Of a stretch of DNA of 64,000 nucleotides, positions 45,182-56,811 are shown piece by piece. Location: assembly GCF_003576645.1 (NCBI RefSeq), contig NC_044927.1:18165895-18229894 (forward strand), in the 5' to 3' direction. Position numbers and translations under genes: made by a program. Every line of letters starts with the position of its first letter. Within the stretch, counting starts at the first letter, position 1. The DNA is from Ipomoea triloba (lineage: Eukaryota; Streptophyta; Magnoliopsida; Solanales; Convolvulaceae). Below the pieces are notes generated by a model. The model searched no databases. It was not told where the DNA came from and saw only the letters and a list, made by a program, of their open reading frames with translations.

Positions 45182-48100
45182 AGAGGTGGATGTTANTGAC
45201 GGGCTTTTTAAGCTCAATGTAATGCCGATTATCAATAAAAGCAAAGTTGATTCTGTTTACTTGCTTGAGTCTTCCAATTTGTGGCATGGTAGACTAGGTC
45301 ATGTTAATTTAAATTCTATGCGTAGATTAATTAGCATGAACCATATCCCTAATTTTCAAGTTAATACAAATAAATGTGAAATTTGTGTTGAGGCAAAACT
45401 AACAAAAACTCCCTTCAAATCGGTTGAAAGGGAGAGCGAGCCACTAACTTTGGTACATAGCGATTTGTGCGATTTTAGATCGATTCAATCGAGAGGTGGT
45501 AATAAATATTTTATCACGTTTATCGATGATTGCACACGTTTTTGTTATGTGTATTTGCTAAAGAGCAAAGACGAAGCCAAGGAAAAGTTCATTCTTTATA
45601 AGGATGAAGTGGAAAACCAACTTAATCGAAATATTAAAAAGGTTAGAAGCGATAGAGGTGGTGAGTACGAAGTACCTATCGGTGACTTCTGTGCGAGTGT
45701 TGGAATAATACACGAGCGTACTGCACCTTATGCACCTCAATCAAATGGTATTGCCGAACGTAAGAATCGTACATTGAAAGAGATGATGAATGCGATGCTT
45801 ATAAGTTCGGGCCTACCTCAAAGCATGTGGGGTGAGGCGATTTTGACAAGTAACTACCTTTTGAATAAGGTACCTCACAAGAAGCTCGATAAGACTCCTT
45901 ATGAGCTGTGGAAAGGTAGGAAACCTTCCTACAAATACCTCAAAGTGTGGAGGTGTCTTGCCAAAGTTTTGGTTCCAACACCAAAGAAAATAAAGATAGG
46001 TCCAAAGACGGTGGATTGTATCTTTATTGGATATGCACACAATAGTAGTGCTTATAGGTTCTTAGTACACGAGTCCCATAATCCGGACGTACATAAGAAT
46101 ACTATAATCGAATCAAGGAATGCAAGTTTCTTTGAAAATGTATTTCCTTGTAGGTCTAATGAAAGACCAAGCACGTCACTTCGAGAAGTCGAGAGACCCA
46201 GTGCGTCACTTCGAGAGGTCGACAGATCAAGTACGTTACTTCGAGAGGTTAACATACCTAGTATGTCACTTCGAGAGGTCGACGGACTGTGTACATCACT
46301 TCGAGAGATCGATACACTTCGAGAGATCGATGCACCTCGAGTGATCGATACACTTCGAGAGGTCGACGGACTGAGTACATCACTTCGCGATACACTTCGA
46401 GAGGTCGACGGACTGAGTACATCACTTCGAGAGGCACTTCGAGAGGTCGACGGACTGAGTACATCACTTCGAGAGGTACTTCGAGAGGTCGACGGACTGA
46501 GTACATCACTTCGAGAGGTGGATGTTACTATGGACGGACTGAGTACATCACTTCGAGAGGTGGATGTTACTATGGACAATGATGGCGGGCATTCTAAGGA
46601 AATACCCGAGCTCGAGCCGAGACGTAGTAAACGGGCGAGAGTTGAAAAATCATTTGGTCCAGATTTTCTAACTTACTTGTTAGAGTATGATTCGAACACT
46701 CTAACTTGTTTGATAGAAAACGAACCGGATTTTCTATCTTGTTTGATAGAGAACGAACCCAGGACTTATCGAGAAGCTGTGACTTCTACGGAAGGTCCTA
46801 TGTGGAAGGAAGCTATCAAAAGTGAAGTGGATTCTATCCTACAGAATCACACTTGGGAACTTGTTGATCTTCCTCCAGGTTGTAAACCTTTAGGATCCAA
46901 GTGGGTCTTTAAAAGGAAAATGAAACCGGATAGTTCCATTGAGAAGTATAAGGCTAGACTTGTAATCAAGGGTTACAGGCAACGAGAAGGCCTTGATTAC
47001 TTCGATACGTATTCTCCTGTGACGAGAATAAATTCCATTAGGATGATCCTTGCCATAGCCGCATTGCGGAATTTGGAAGTTTATCAAATGGATGTAAAAA
47101 CAGCTTTCTTAAATGGTGAGTTAGATGAGGAAATCTATATGGACCAACCCGAAGGGTTTGTGGTTCCAGGCCAAGAAAAGAAAGTATGTAAATTAGTTAA
47201 ATCGCTCTATGGTTTGAAACAAGCGCCTAAGCAATGGCACGAGAAGTTTGACCACTCGATGTTAACTAATGGGTTCAAAATAAACGAAAGTGACAAATGT
47301 ATCTACGTTAAGGAAACGGTAGATGGCTACGTCATTCTTTGTTTATATGTGGATGATATACTCATCATTGGCAGTAATGATCGAATGATCAAGTCTACCA
47401 AGAACATGTTAAATGCAAGATTTGACATGAAGGATATGGGTTTGGCTGATTTAATCCTCGGGATTAAAATCATTAAAAGACCTGATGGTCTTGTGTTGAG
47501 CCAATCTCATTACGTTGATAAAATCCTTGAAAAGTTTAACAAGGATGATAATCAATTGGCTAATACACCTTTTGATACAAACGTTCAATTAACCAAGAAC
47601 CACGGAGAGTGTATTTCTCAAGTAGATTATGCTCGGGTAATTGGTAGTTTGATGTATCTTATGAGTTGTACAAGGCCGGATATTGCCTTTGTTGTTAGTA
47701 AACTTAGCAGGTATACTAGCAATCCCGGTGTGATTCACTGGAAGGCAATAGTAAGGGTTATGAGATACTTGAGGTATACTCGTGATCTCGGACTGCACTA
47801 TGTAAGATATCCTGCTGTACTCGAAGGGTATAGCGATGCTAGCTGGATATCTGACATCAAGGATTCTAAATCCACGAGTGGTTATGTGTTTACACTAGCC
47901 GGTGCAGCCGTTGCATGGAAATCTTCCAAGCAAACAGTAATAGCTAGATCCACAATGGAATCAGAAATGATTGCCTTGGACAAGTGCTGTGAAGAGGCTG
48001 AATGGCTACGCCATTTTTTGGAAGATATTCCTACTTGGGAAAGACCTGTACCTCCAATTTGTGTGCATTGTGATAGTCAAGCAACAATTGGGAAAGTCAA

Positions 48101-48296
48101 GAGTCAGATTTATAATGGTAAGTCTAGACATATGCGTCGTAGACATAACACCATTAAACAACTCCTCGCAACTGGTGTTGTCTCGATTGACTTCGTGAGG
48201 TCAATAGACAATATAGCGGATCCGCTAACCAAATGGTTGAGCAAAGAAGTTGTCGAGAAGTTGGCACGAGGAATGGGTCTAAAGCCCTTGGACTAA
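43991..48296 (+). CDS. pol: Copia pol: integrase (twice), RT, RNase H
   Basis: Zinc region [18 protein letters not shown], integrase core [21 protein letters not shown] and [12 protein letters not shown], then the C-terminal [13 protein letters not shown] and [45 protein letters not shown] at 47345-47356. RNase [29 protein letters not shown], then [10 protein letters not shown]. The frame stays open to the TAA at 48294. The integrase block occurs twice (43991-45181 and 45197-46387) because of an in-frame 1206-bp duplication at the N at 45196. With one copy removed the layout is a normal copia pol and may be intact. Confidence 0.9.
46346..46590 (+). repeat. 42-bp stutter repeats in pol linker
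   Basis: Four tandem jumps of exactly 42 bp: CGATAC at 46346 and 46388, CACTTC at 46393 and 46435, ACTTCGAG at 46436 and 46478, CGGACTGA at 46493 and 46535. The native linker repeat here has a 30/15-bp period, so 42 is not a multiple of it. Copy 1 of the duplicated region lacks these extra units. Confidence 0.9.
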
Positions 48297-48879
48297 AAAT
48301 TCCATAGTGGATACCCAACCTAGCTGGCACCTAGGTTCAATGGGACAACTAAATTGTGGAATAGCGTGTCACTGTGGGGGGCCCCCGGACTCCCTACCAC
48401 TCCTCATTAAAACAGTGACTCCCGATTGAGGCTAGCACACTAGTGCTTTAATGATTCGAGTGTATTTGACATATGCTTTGTATGCAATGTCAATTGACAT
48501 ATGTTGAGTTGCGGGAAACTCGAGAAAGAATCACCTATGTGAGAGAGAAGTGAGGGTCGCTTCAAAGGAGAATTGAAGGGGCTTAATTCTTTAGAAACTC
48601 TTGCAGAACCAGGAACGGTGACCCACGACCAAAATGGGCACAGTCATGAGAACAAACCGTGGTTGGAAGGCTCCTGTGTGAGATTTGTCAATGTCTACAC
48701 AAACGGCAGTCGGTTCAAAGACATCACGTTCCACCGTACAGCCAGTAGGGTACATAGATCTCATGAGGCGAGGTTCAAAGGGTTACACCTACCTTTGCTA
48801 TGCACGAATCGACCGTTGAACGCAGTTGTTTCCGTTTTCTAAAATACCCTTGAAAATCTTTTTCATTCACGTGGAGGAT
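48297..48879. other. Copia 3' untranslated region and purine tract
   Basis: Non-coding sequence between pol stop and 3' LTR; contains GGGGGGCCCCC near 48376. It ends with CACGTGGAGGAT (48868-48879), the presumed polypurine primer for plus-strand synthesis, directly before the LTR. Confidence 0.7.
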
Positions 48880-50278
48880 TGTTGGAAAAATTGCACTAAA
48901 ATGGCATTTTAAGTGGCCATTTTGTGGTATAAATATCTGTGGGTCCACTTCCGATTTTGGGTCGGGTCAAAGTGGATTCGGGTTCTTCGTTCTTAGACGA
49001 AGAAATCGATATATTATACGCTCAAAATGGATAATGGGTGAATGAGAAATTGATTCTCAAAGTAGACCCATTTGAGATGGAATTCAAGTGTGGAAAGCTT
49101 ATGTAGCTTTGTCCCACATTGATTTGGAATGAACTTTTGCACCACTATATATACAAGAGCCTTTTATGACTATTTAACTTGTATAGCATAGATGCTCTCT
49201 CTCGCGCGCAAGGGGGGGGGGGGTGCAAATCAAATTCCAAAGTTGAGTTCGAAAGGCTTGAACTCGTGTGCGCCGGCACCTGCGGGCACGAATGTCGTCC
49301 GAAAAGTGGCAGGCCTTGCGGGCTAAGTTATGCCATATTTTCGAACGAGTTTTCCATCTCAGACCACATAAGATCGAACCGACCTCTCGTTCGAGACATC
49401 AAATGAACTGACCTCTCGAGAGGTAGTTCAATGTCTCGAACCAAGTCTCTTACAAGGGCGATATCGCGCAGCCCCGGATCGGCGCGCGCATTCGATGTCT
49501 CGCGGACCAATTTGATGTCTCGATGCAGTGCGATGTCTCGAAGCTAGCACTTCTCGACGTCTCGCGGCACGAGCTATGTCTCGAAGGTACGCAGATATGA
49601 ACGATGTCTCGAATAGCGACTTTGGTGACCTCTCGTTTGCGACCGTTTACCTACTGGATCCGTTCAGAAATAACTCTTAATATTTCGGAGTTAATGTCAT
49701 TAATTCCAATCTTTATTTCAGAGTTTATTTCTTGATTAAATGGATTAATAGTGGGTGTAAATAGGTTGCTAATGGGTGGAGGTTACAAATGGGAATTAAA
49801 TGCCAGATTTAATGCAATGATCCCATCCTTCACTACATATTCGTTGTGAGCAGCAGGTTTGAAAGATACACACTAAGAACACACGAATACACTGTTTTTC
49901 TCCTCAAAACCCTGCTCATATTTCCTTCAAGCCATCTGCGTTCTTCCCACGGTTTAGTTCGTCGGGTCCAAGTTTGAGTGCACAAACGGCGGATCGTAGC
50001 ACGTTTTATCCTGGGAAGCCTAGGCCGCAACGTTCCAGCACCTCGGGAAGCGGCAAATAAGGTTTTAAGGATAGTGACAACACGACTCGTGCTTCCAACC
50101 ATCCCGAAGTCCATACAGTTCACCCTATTTCTTCCAAGGCCACTCAACCCAGCGTGGTATCTTCATCGCAAGTAATTGTTTAATCCTACGTGGATTATAT
50201 TTCGTTGTATTTTTTTTGTTTTGCTTTCGTTTTCCAGTTTCTTGTATTTCCGATTGTCAGAAAGGACTTTATCTAACA
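48880..50278 (+). repeat. 3' LTR of copia
   Basis: 1399 bp, nearly identical to 40886-42281. Notable differences: a longer G run near 49211-49223, CATAAG for CATGAG near 49366, and GCGCGC for GCATGC near 49484. It is followed by GAAAG. Confidence 0.92.
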
Positions 50279-50338
50279 GAAAGGTTCAGAGGGTGGAACA
50301 AAATTAAATCAAGTGAAGGTGAGCGTAGATAAAATTAT
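50279..50338 (+). pseudogene. Transposase_24 exon remainder
   Basis: GAAAGGTTCAGAGGGTGGAAC.. continues the exon cut at 40885 and reads GSEGGTKLNQVKVSVDKIM before the MULE at 50339, matching the VRVSVDQV-type motif of this family. Confidence 0.6.
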
Positions 50339-51407
50339 GAGTAATTTCTACTTTTGGTCCCACGAGTATGAAAGCATTTCCACATTTGACCCTTGACTAT
50401 TAAAATTTTCAGATTTGGTTCCACGACTTTTGAATCTCTACCACATTTAGTCCTTCCTATCAAAATTCCAGTCACCTGTGACCATACTTCCGGCGAGTGA
50501 ATTATTTTGAGGATAAAATTTTCATTTTATATTTTATTACATAAATCATTTTATCCCAAATTCCTTTCTTCAGCCTTTTTCTCAACCCTCACTCTCCTCT
50601 CTCGCAACCCTCCTTCGTCTTTTTCCCATCATCGCCGATGAAGAGAGGCTCAGGTGGCGGGTAGTCTTCATCGCGGTAAAATGAAGGAGAAGACCTATGG
50701 GAAAATCAGAGCTTAGACGGATAGCCACCTTCAACCCCGGCGATGACCGAAGCGGGCAGCTCTTACTCGTCGAAGATATTTCTGTGTTCTTGTTTGATAT
50801 TTATCATTCTTCTTCCTCCTTACTAAGGCTTTACTGCAAATGGACAGATAGCAAAAATAGATGTTGTCTGTTCAAAGCCAATGCTAATAATTAATTTAGC
50901 TTCTCATAAATCCTGTAAATTCATTACAAAGCTTCCAATGATTATTTGCTCTTAATACACGTTGCTTCTTTAATTTCCTTTTGTTCATAATTGTCTTTAT
51001 GAATTATGGTAAAAGAGTGAAATTATCTATAGCTACTTCAAGTCCCCTTGCCTCCATGATAGCGTTGCTCTTAAGAGAATGTTTGCAAATGATTGATTGA
51101 TCTGTGCAGAAAGAGGGCTGGGAAAAAGAGGAAGAGGGCTGCGAGAGAGGAGAATGGGGATTGAGAAAAAAACTGAAGAAAGAAATTTGGGAAAAAATGA
51201 TTTATTTAATAAAATAGAAAATGACAATTTTATCTTCAAAATAATTCACTCGCCGGAAGTATGGTCACCGATGACCGGAATTTTGATCGAAAGGACTAAA
51301 TGTGCTATAGATTCAAAAGTCGTGTGACCAAATATGAAAATTTTAATAGTCAAGAGCCAAATGTGGAAATGCTCCCATACTTGTGGGACCAAAAGTAAAA
51401 ATTACTT
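50339..51407. mobile_element. MULE with long terminal inverted repeats
   Basis: Arms of about 300 bp: left 50339-50640, right about 51105-51407. Shared blocks include TACTTTTGGTCCCAC, GGTCACAGG/ATCGGTGACC and the CACTCGCCGGAAGTATGGTCA region. Flanks TAAAATTAT (50330-50338) and TAAAATGAT (51408-51416) agree at 8 of 9, a Mutator-type duplication. The interior (50641-51100) has no recognised gene; the 65- and 76-codon frames are not supported. Confidence 0.78.
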
Positions 51408-51530
51408 TAAAATGATTGATCCAAGTGCAAATGTACCATTCTCCACCAGTGAGGTTAAACTTTTAGGTGTTGCACAACACTTTATTATTTGGCCAAAGAA
51501 GCTGATAGAGTTATGTATGTACTTGAGTTG
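51408..51530 (+). pseudogene. Transposase_24 gene, 3' exon
   Basis: Reads IDPSANVPFSTSEVKLLGVA and QHFIIWPKKLIEL, the family's conserved block (..VGQAIGSFVAWPRHLI-like), in continuation of VSVDKIM left of the MULE. Confidence 0.65.
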
Positions 51531-51773
51531 ATGAGGTATGTACTTTGTAAATTTTTAGATTTTGAAATAGTATTTAATTTACTTTTTTAAAAATAATAAT
51601 TATTACTTATATTGAAAGGAACGGGTAAAAAGAAAGTCCAAATTACGTTTTCAAGTAAGTATTAATTACGTTTAAAATACAATAACTTATATATTATATA
51701 TAATATACTTCTATTATATATTATTTTCACTTAAATTAAAACTAATAAGTTACATATTTGTAAGGGTATTGGA

Positions 51774-52320
51774 TGTTGATGGCGATATGTCCTCAATTAT
51801 ATGAAATCTATTGGTTTGATTCCATTGGAGGCTAACCACGGGAGGACATTAAAGATATAGTGAAAGCGTATGTAAACTTATAAATAATTAATAGATATTA
51901 TTAATATGGTGATGCCATTAAGCTAAGTATTTATGTATATTTTATATGTCTTATATATTTATAGGTTTGTGAAGACACCAAGTTAATTTGTTGAGTGGAA
52001 AGAAAAAAGTCGTCACCAAAATGGATTATATGTTCGGTAAGTATTTCATACACTTGTAAAACTACATATATATCTTATTATTTTTTATTAAAAAAATTCT
52101 TAATTGTATTGCAATTCAAATGTGGTGTGCCAAACAAGTTGAAACTACCGAATGCAGGTATTATGTGATGAAATTCATGTTAGAAATTATTTCTACGAAT
52201 TCGTTGAAAGGAATGATAATGCAAGTAATAATTAGCAAGAGATTGATGAAGTTAGAGACACATGGTGCAAGTATCTTATTGATGAATGAGTTAATACAAT
52301 ACTTATTTAGTACATGAAAT
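51774..52320 (+). pseudogene. CACTA Ulp1-like (C48) protease domain, C-terminal
   Basis: Pieces: YWFDSIGG (family Asp region) with PREDIKDIVKA, FVKTPS..FVEWKEKSRHQNG, then KQVETTECRYYVMKFMLEII with the catalytic Cys kept but the following Gly changed to Arg. A frameshift follows, then EIDEVRDTWCKYLIDE in another frame. It is the usual end of the second CACTA gene product. Inactive. Confidence 0.72.
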
Positions 52321-52559
52321 AATTGATCTTGATAATTTTAGTTTCAATTAGTTATTATTAATTAGTATTAATTGTGAGATTTATTAGCTTGATTAATTGT
52401 GTGATTTATTAGTTTGATCAATTGTGAGCTTATTAACGTAAATTGCACAGGTTTCGAATATTGATGCGAATTGTATAATTATTTTGGATTTTTGGTATAA
52501 ATTATAAAGTTATATATATATATATATATAGGTCACTCCTAAATATACCTGGAGCCTAG

Positions 52560-52736
52560 TATGGACTGCTAAATCGATTCCTCTTGGCTATATATATGAT
52601 GTCGGTTTTTAAAAAATCTAACCGACATGGTATATAATTTTAAAATATATATATATAAAAATTGATATGACGTCGGTTTAAGAGAAAATCAACGTACGTC
52701 ATATCAATTAAAATATTTTTAACAACATACCATGCC

Positions 52737-52806
<70 letters not shown>

Positions 52807-53101
52807 CGACATGGTTTGTTATTCAAATTTAAAAAGAAAAAATAACATACCACGTCGGTTATTAGAAAAAACCGACGTGATAAGTTTTTTGTTAAAAAAA
52901 GACGTCATATATTTTTTTACGACATCATATATACTTACGACGTCGTAAGTACCTATTTAAAAATTAAGAAAATATTAGGCGTCGATTTTTTAGAACCGAT
53001 GTCATATCATTTGTTTATTACGTTGGCCAAAACAATGTCAGACAAAAATCGATGTTGTATGCTCCAAATAATCGATGTTAAAAGTGTTATTTCTAGCCGT
53101 G
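52560..53101 (-). mobile_element. CACTA right terminus and subterminal repeats
   Basis: Repeated CCGACATGG/CGACGTCATA words in both orientations (52595-52980) surround an (AT)n at 52741-52805. The terminal minus-strand sequence CACGGCTAGAAATAACACTT ends at 53101 and resembles CACTA termini (CACTGCTAGAAA type). A copy lies at 53913 in the assembly duplication. Confidence 0.65.
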
Positions 53102-53603
53102 TATGCTTTGAATTACCCATCTAAATAAACAAATTCAACATTCAATTATCGAACTTCTCATATATAATCTTGTATTAATATACTTTAAAGTACTTATTTA
53201 AATATAAACATTTGACATTAGTTCATTCGCGCAATGCACGTGTAAAACTAGTTAATGGAAATTGATATATATGTACCAATCAATAATTGTTTAAATTTAT
53301 AGAGTTTATTTACTCTATTATTAAAGCTAAAATAATTTATATTACTTTGTTTTAAACCATTCGTGACAATCGAATCAATGAATCATATATATTTATTTTT
53401 TTCAACTATATAGTAATTACAATCTTACTTTTAACGAATCATTAACTTAATGACATTAAGAAAAAGTGATTGCAAAAAGAATTATAATTTATAATAATCA
53501 CCAAGCATCCAAAATCATACCGCCATGAACAGTCATATCCCGTCTCTATCTACACAGTAATGAAGCCTGCAACCGACCATGATCAAGGTGACATGCACCC
53601 ATC
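52806..53603. repeat. Direct duplication, copy 1 (see 53617-54414)
   Basis: 798 bp repeated at +811 around the N at 53604, apparently without change: CACTA end, Helitron end and flank. The TA microsatellite at the start of both copies probably hindered merging of overlapping contig ends. Confidence 0.85.
53225..53251 (+). mobile_element. Helitron 3' terminus
   Basis: CATTCGCGCAATGCACGTGT then AAAA-CTAG (53248-53251) and T. Same family as the minus-strand end at 28666, with one stem mismatch. It directly follows the CACTA end at 53101. It recurs at 54059-54062 in the duplicated copy. Confidence 0.65.
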
Positions 53604-54529
53604 NTATATATATAAAGCGACATGGTTTGTTATTCAAATTTAAAAAGAAAAAATAACATACCACGTCGGTTATTAGAAAAAACCGACGTGATAAGTTTTT
53701 TGTTAAAAAAAGACGTCATATATTTTTTTACGACATCATATATACTTACGACGTCGTAAGTACCTATTTAAAAATTAAGAAAATATTAGGCGTCGATTTT
53801 TTAGAACCGATGTCATATCATTTGTTTATTACGTTGGCCAAAACAATGTCAGACAAAAATCGATGTTGTATGCTCCAAATAATCGATGTTAAAAGTGTTA
53901 TTTCTAGCCGTGTATGCTTTGAATTACCCATCTAAATAAACAAATTCAACATTCAATTATCGAACTTCTCATATATAATCTTGTATTAATATACTTTAAA
54001 GTACTTATTTAAATATAAACATTTGACATTAGTTCATTCGCGCAATGCACGTGTAAAACTAGTTAATGGAAATTGATATATATGTACCAATCAATAATTG
54101 TTTAAATTTATAGAGTTTATTTACTCTATTATTAAAGCTAAAATAATTTATATTACTTTGTTTTAAACCATTCGTGACAATCGAATCAATGAATCATATA
54201 TATTTATTTTTTTCAACTATATAGTAATTACAATCTTACTTTTAACGAATCATTAACTTAATGACATTAAGAAAAAGTGATTGCAAAAAGAATTATAATT
54301 TATAATAATCACCAAGCATCCAAAATCATACCGCCATGAACAGTCATATCCCGTCTCTATCTACACAGTAATGAAGCCTGCAACCGACCATGATCAAGGT
54401 GACATGCACCCATCATCAATAATATATGTCATCTGGCCTCTGTATAACTATGCATGTGTCTATTAGTTAGCCGCTATTATATTCATGTCACTCCCAGGAT
54501 GCACCACACCCCCCCCCCCCCCCCCCCCC

Positions 54530-55437
54530 NNNNNNNNNNNNNNNNNNNNNNNNNNNNNNNNNNNNNNNNNNNNNNNNNNNNNNNNNNNNNNNNNNNNNNN
54601 NNNNNNNNNNNNNNNNNNNNNNNNNNNNNNNNNNNNNNNNNNNNNNNNNNNNNNNNNNNNNNNNNNNNNNNNNNNNNNNNNNNNNNNNNNNNNNNNNNNN
54701 NNNNNNNNNNNNNNNNNNNNNNNNNNNNNNNNNNNNNNNNNNNNNNNNNNNNNNNNNNNNNNNNNNNNNNNNNNNNNNNNNNNNNNNNNNNNNNNNNNNN
54801 NNNNNNNNNNNNNNNNNNNNNNNNNNNNNNNNNNNNNNNNNNNNNNNNNNNNNNNNNNNNNNNNNNNNNNNNNNNNNNNNNNNNNNNNNNNNNNNNNNNN
54901 NNNNNNNNNNNNNNNNNNNNNNNNNNNNNNNNNNNNNNNNNNNNNNNNNNNNNNNNNNNNNNNNNNNNNNNNNNNNNNNNNNNNNNNNNNNNNNNNNNNN
55001 NNNNNNNNNNNNNNNNNNNNNNNNNNNNNNNNNNNNNNNNNNNNNNNNNNNNNNNNNNNNNNNNNNNNNNNNNNNNNNNNNNNNNNNNNNNNNNNNNNNN
55101 NNNNNNNNNNNNNNNNNNNNNNNNNNNNNNNNNNNNNNNNNNNNNNNNNNNNNNNNNNNNNNNNNNNNNNNNNNNNNNNNNNNNNNNNNNNNNNNNNNNN
55201 NNNNNNNNNNNNNNNNNNNNNNNNNNNNNNNNNNNNNNNNNNNNNNNNNNNNNNNNNNNNNNNNNNNNNNNNNNNNNNNNNNNNNNNNNNNNNNNNNNNN
55301 NNNNNNNNNNNNNNNNNNNNNNNNNNNNNNNNNNNNNNNNNNNNNNNNNNNNNNNNNNNNNNNNNNNNNNNNNNNNNNNNNNNNNNNNNNNNNNNNNNNN
55401 NNNNNNNNNNNNNNNNNNNNNNNNNNNNNNNNNNNNN
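54530..55437. other. Assembly gap (908 N) flanked by poly-C
   Basis: C-runs on both edges (54509-54529, 55438-55443) suggest low-quality gap filling. Long frames crossing it are meaningless. Confidence 0.95.
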
Positions 55438-55499
55438 CCCCCCATCAAACAAAACCACAATATTATTTAGACATTATCATCATGAGATCTTGTATGCTT

Positions 55500-55504
<5 letters not shown>

Positions 55505-55576
<72 letters not shown>
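55505..55576. repeat. (TA)n microsatellite, ~70 bp
   Basis: Uninterrupted TA dinucleotide run. Confidence 0.95.
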
Positions 55577-55579
<3 letters not shown>

Positions 55580-55580
<1 letters not shown>

Positions 55581-56380
55581 AGTAGAATTTTTAATTTTCT
55601 TGAGTTATATCATGGAACTTCGGTCAACTTAAGTCTCCAATATTCAATATTCATAGCAGGAATTGAACCTCACATTACCGCGGAAAGGAAGCCTTAATTG
55701 AGGCTTCACATACACTTAGACCAAAGTCATACAAGACATTATAAATATTCGTACAGATATCAAATACATTATATTTAATTATTTACATTTAAATCTAGAA
55801 CTAATTTGATTTTATTACGCAATACGCCAATACCCACACATCATCTGAGCATATTTAATTTGGTTAAGAAGGTTTAGTTTAACCAAGAGTCCGGCTAAGA
55901 ATCTTACACAAATTTTACTACTGATTTTACAATTGTTAGCTTGCCTAACAAACCAAGAATTCTCCATGCATCTACTTTAATTTAGTTCTTTTCTAGCTTC
56001 TTTAATTTTTCTTTTTCCCTTTCCCTTCCTTGAACTCTTGAAGGCTTTACACTCTTTCTTATTCATGTGTTTGTTACGACTAGAAGTAATAAAAAAGAAG
56101 CCCTTTACTTGAACTTCACCAAACAACTCGATAAGTCATGCGGAAAATGTTATTTTCCCTCTTGAATTTTTCCTTCTATCTTTCCCTTTTTGATCTATGA
56201 CTTTCATTCAATGGATGCTCATTCATTAACTAATCTCACATTTAGTTAAAAAGAGAGTTTTTTTTTTTTTTTTGAAATCAGTTAAAAAGAGAGTTAATTG
56301 TTCATCAATTAAAAAATATCTTGTGAGAAAGATCGAAGAATAAAATTTTGAAAGAGTGAGTAGCATTATTCATGTTTATA
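55580..56380. other. AT-rich spacer, nothing recognised
   Basis: No domain-bearing frame, no termini found. A run of T at 56260-56272 separates a short AGTTAAAAAGAGAGTT duplication (56244, 56280). Confidence 0.5.
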
Positions 56381-56731
56381 TATATATGGTTCATTGGATG
56401 AACTAAGATCAATGGTTGAAAATTAATAAAAATGGAAAAAATCATGGTTGCATTTTTATAATTTTTTTACACCAAGTATATTTTTATGGTGCTGCTTTGT
56501 GATGATTTGCTAAGTGCTGGTTTGCTGTGCATTTAGTAGTGGTCTGTCATCTGTGATATACTAAGTGTTGGATTGTGGTACACCATCAAGTGTTGGTCTG
56601 TGGTGCATGACTAAATGTTTACACTTGCACTGTGTCCGCCACGTGCGTGCATTGTAGCCGTTGATTTGAGCTAATCCAGTGGTCCGCATTTATCCACACT
56701 GTCACACCAGAACCAAGAACCAAGAACCAAG

Positions 56732-56766
<35 letters not shown>

Positions 56767-56811
56767 GATACACACGTACACACACGCTTAGGATTTCCAT
56801 GAGAACACACC

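Larger units (their letters stand above)
40886..50278 (+). mobile_element. Complete Ty1/copia retrotransposon, GAAAG TSD
   Basis: Two ~1.4-kb LTRs (40886-42281, 48880-50278), both TGTTGG..CTAACA, flanked by GAAAG (40881-40885, 50279-50283). By eye the LTRs differ at about 13 substitutions plus a few indels (about 1%), so the insertion is young. Gag, protease, integrase, RT and RNase H are in copia order. The pol type resembles the Tork group ([13 protein letters not shown] end), lineage inferred. Length is inflated by a 1206-bp duplication, a fold-back and 42-bp stutters. Confidence 0.92.
35487..53101 (+). mobile_element. Old CACTA (En/Spm) element with nested insertions
   Basis: CACTA-specific pieces lie in order on the plus strand: TNP2 transposase (35487-36870), a DUF4216-type end (36564-36960), a Transposase_24/Ptta-type gene (37020-51530, broken by insertions), a Ulp1 domain (51774-52320), GACGTC/CGACGT-rich subterminal repeats (52600-53095), and a right terminus whose minus strand begins CACGGCTAGAAATAACACTT (53101 leftward). 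The insertions are 38338-40624, 40886-50278 and 50339-51407. The left end is not found. Removing the nested elements leaves roughly 5 kb of CACTA. Confidence 0.75.

Noticed and set aside
43991..48296. A novel copia polyprotein with two integrases
   Set aside because: The second integrase is an apparently unchanged 1191-bp copy across a single N; contig overlap is the simpler explanation.
54454..55585. Long ORFs of 325-366 codons on both strands
   Set aside because: They consist of the 908-N gap plus poly-C and (TA)n edges; no real codons support them.
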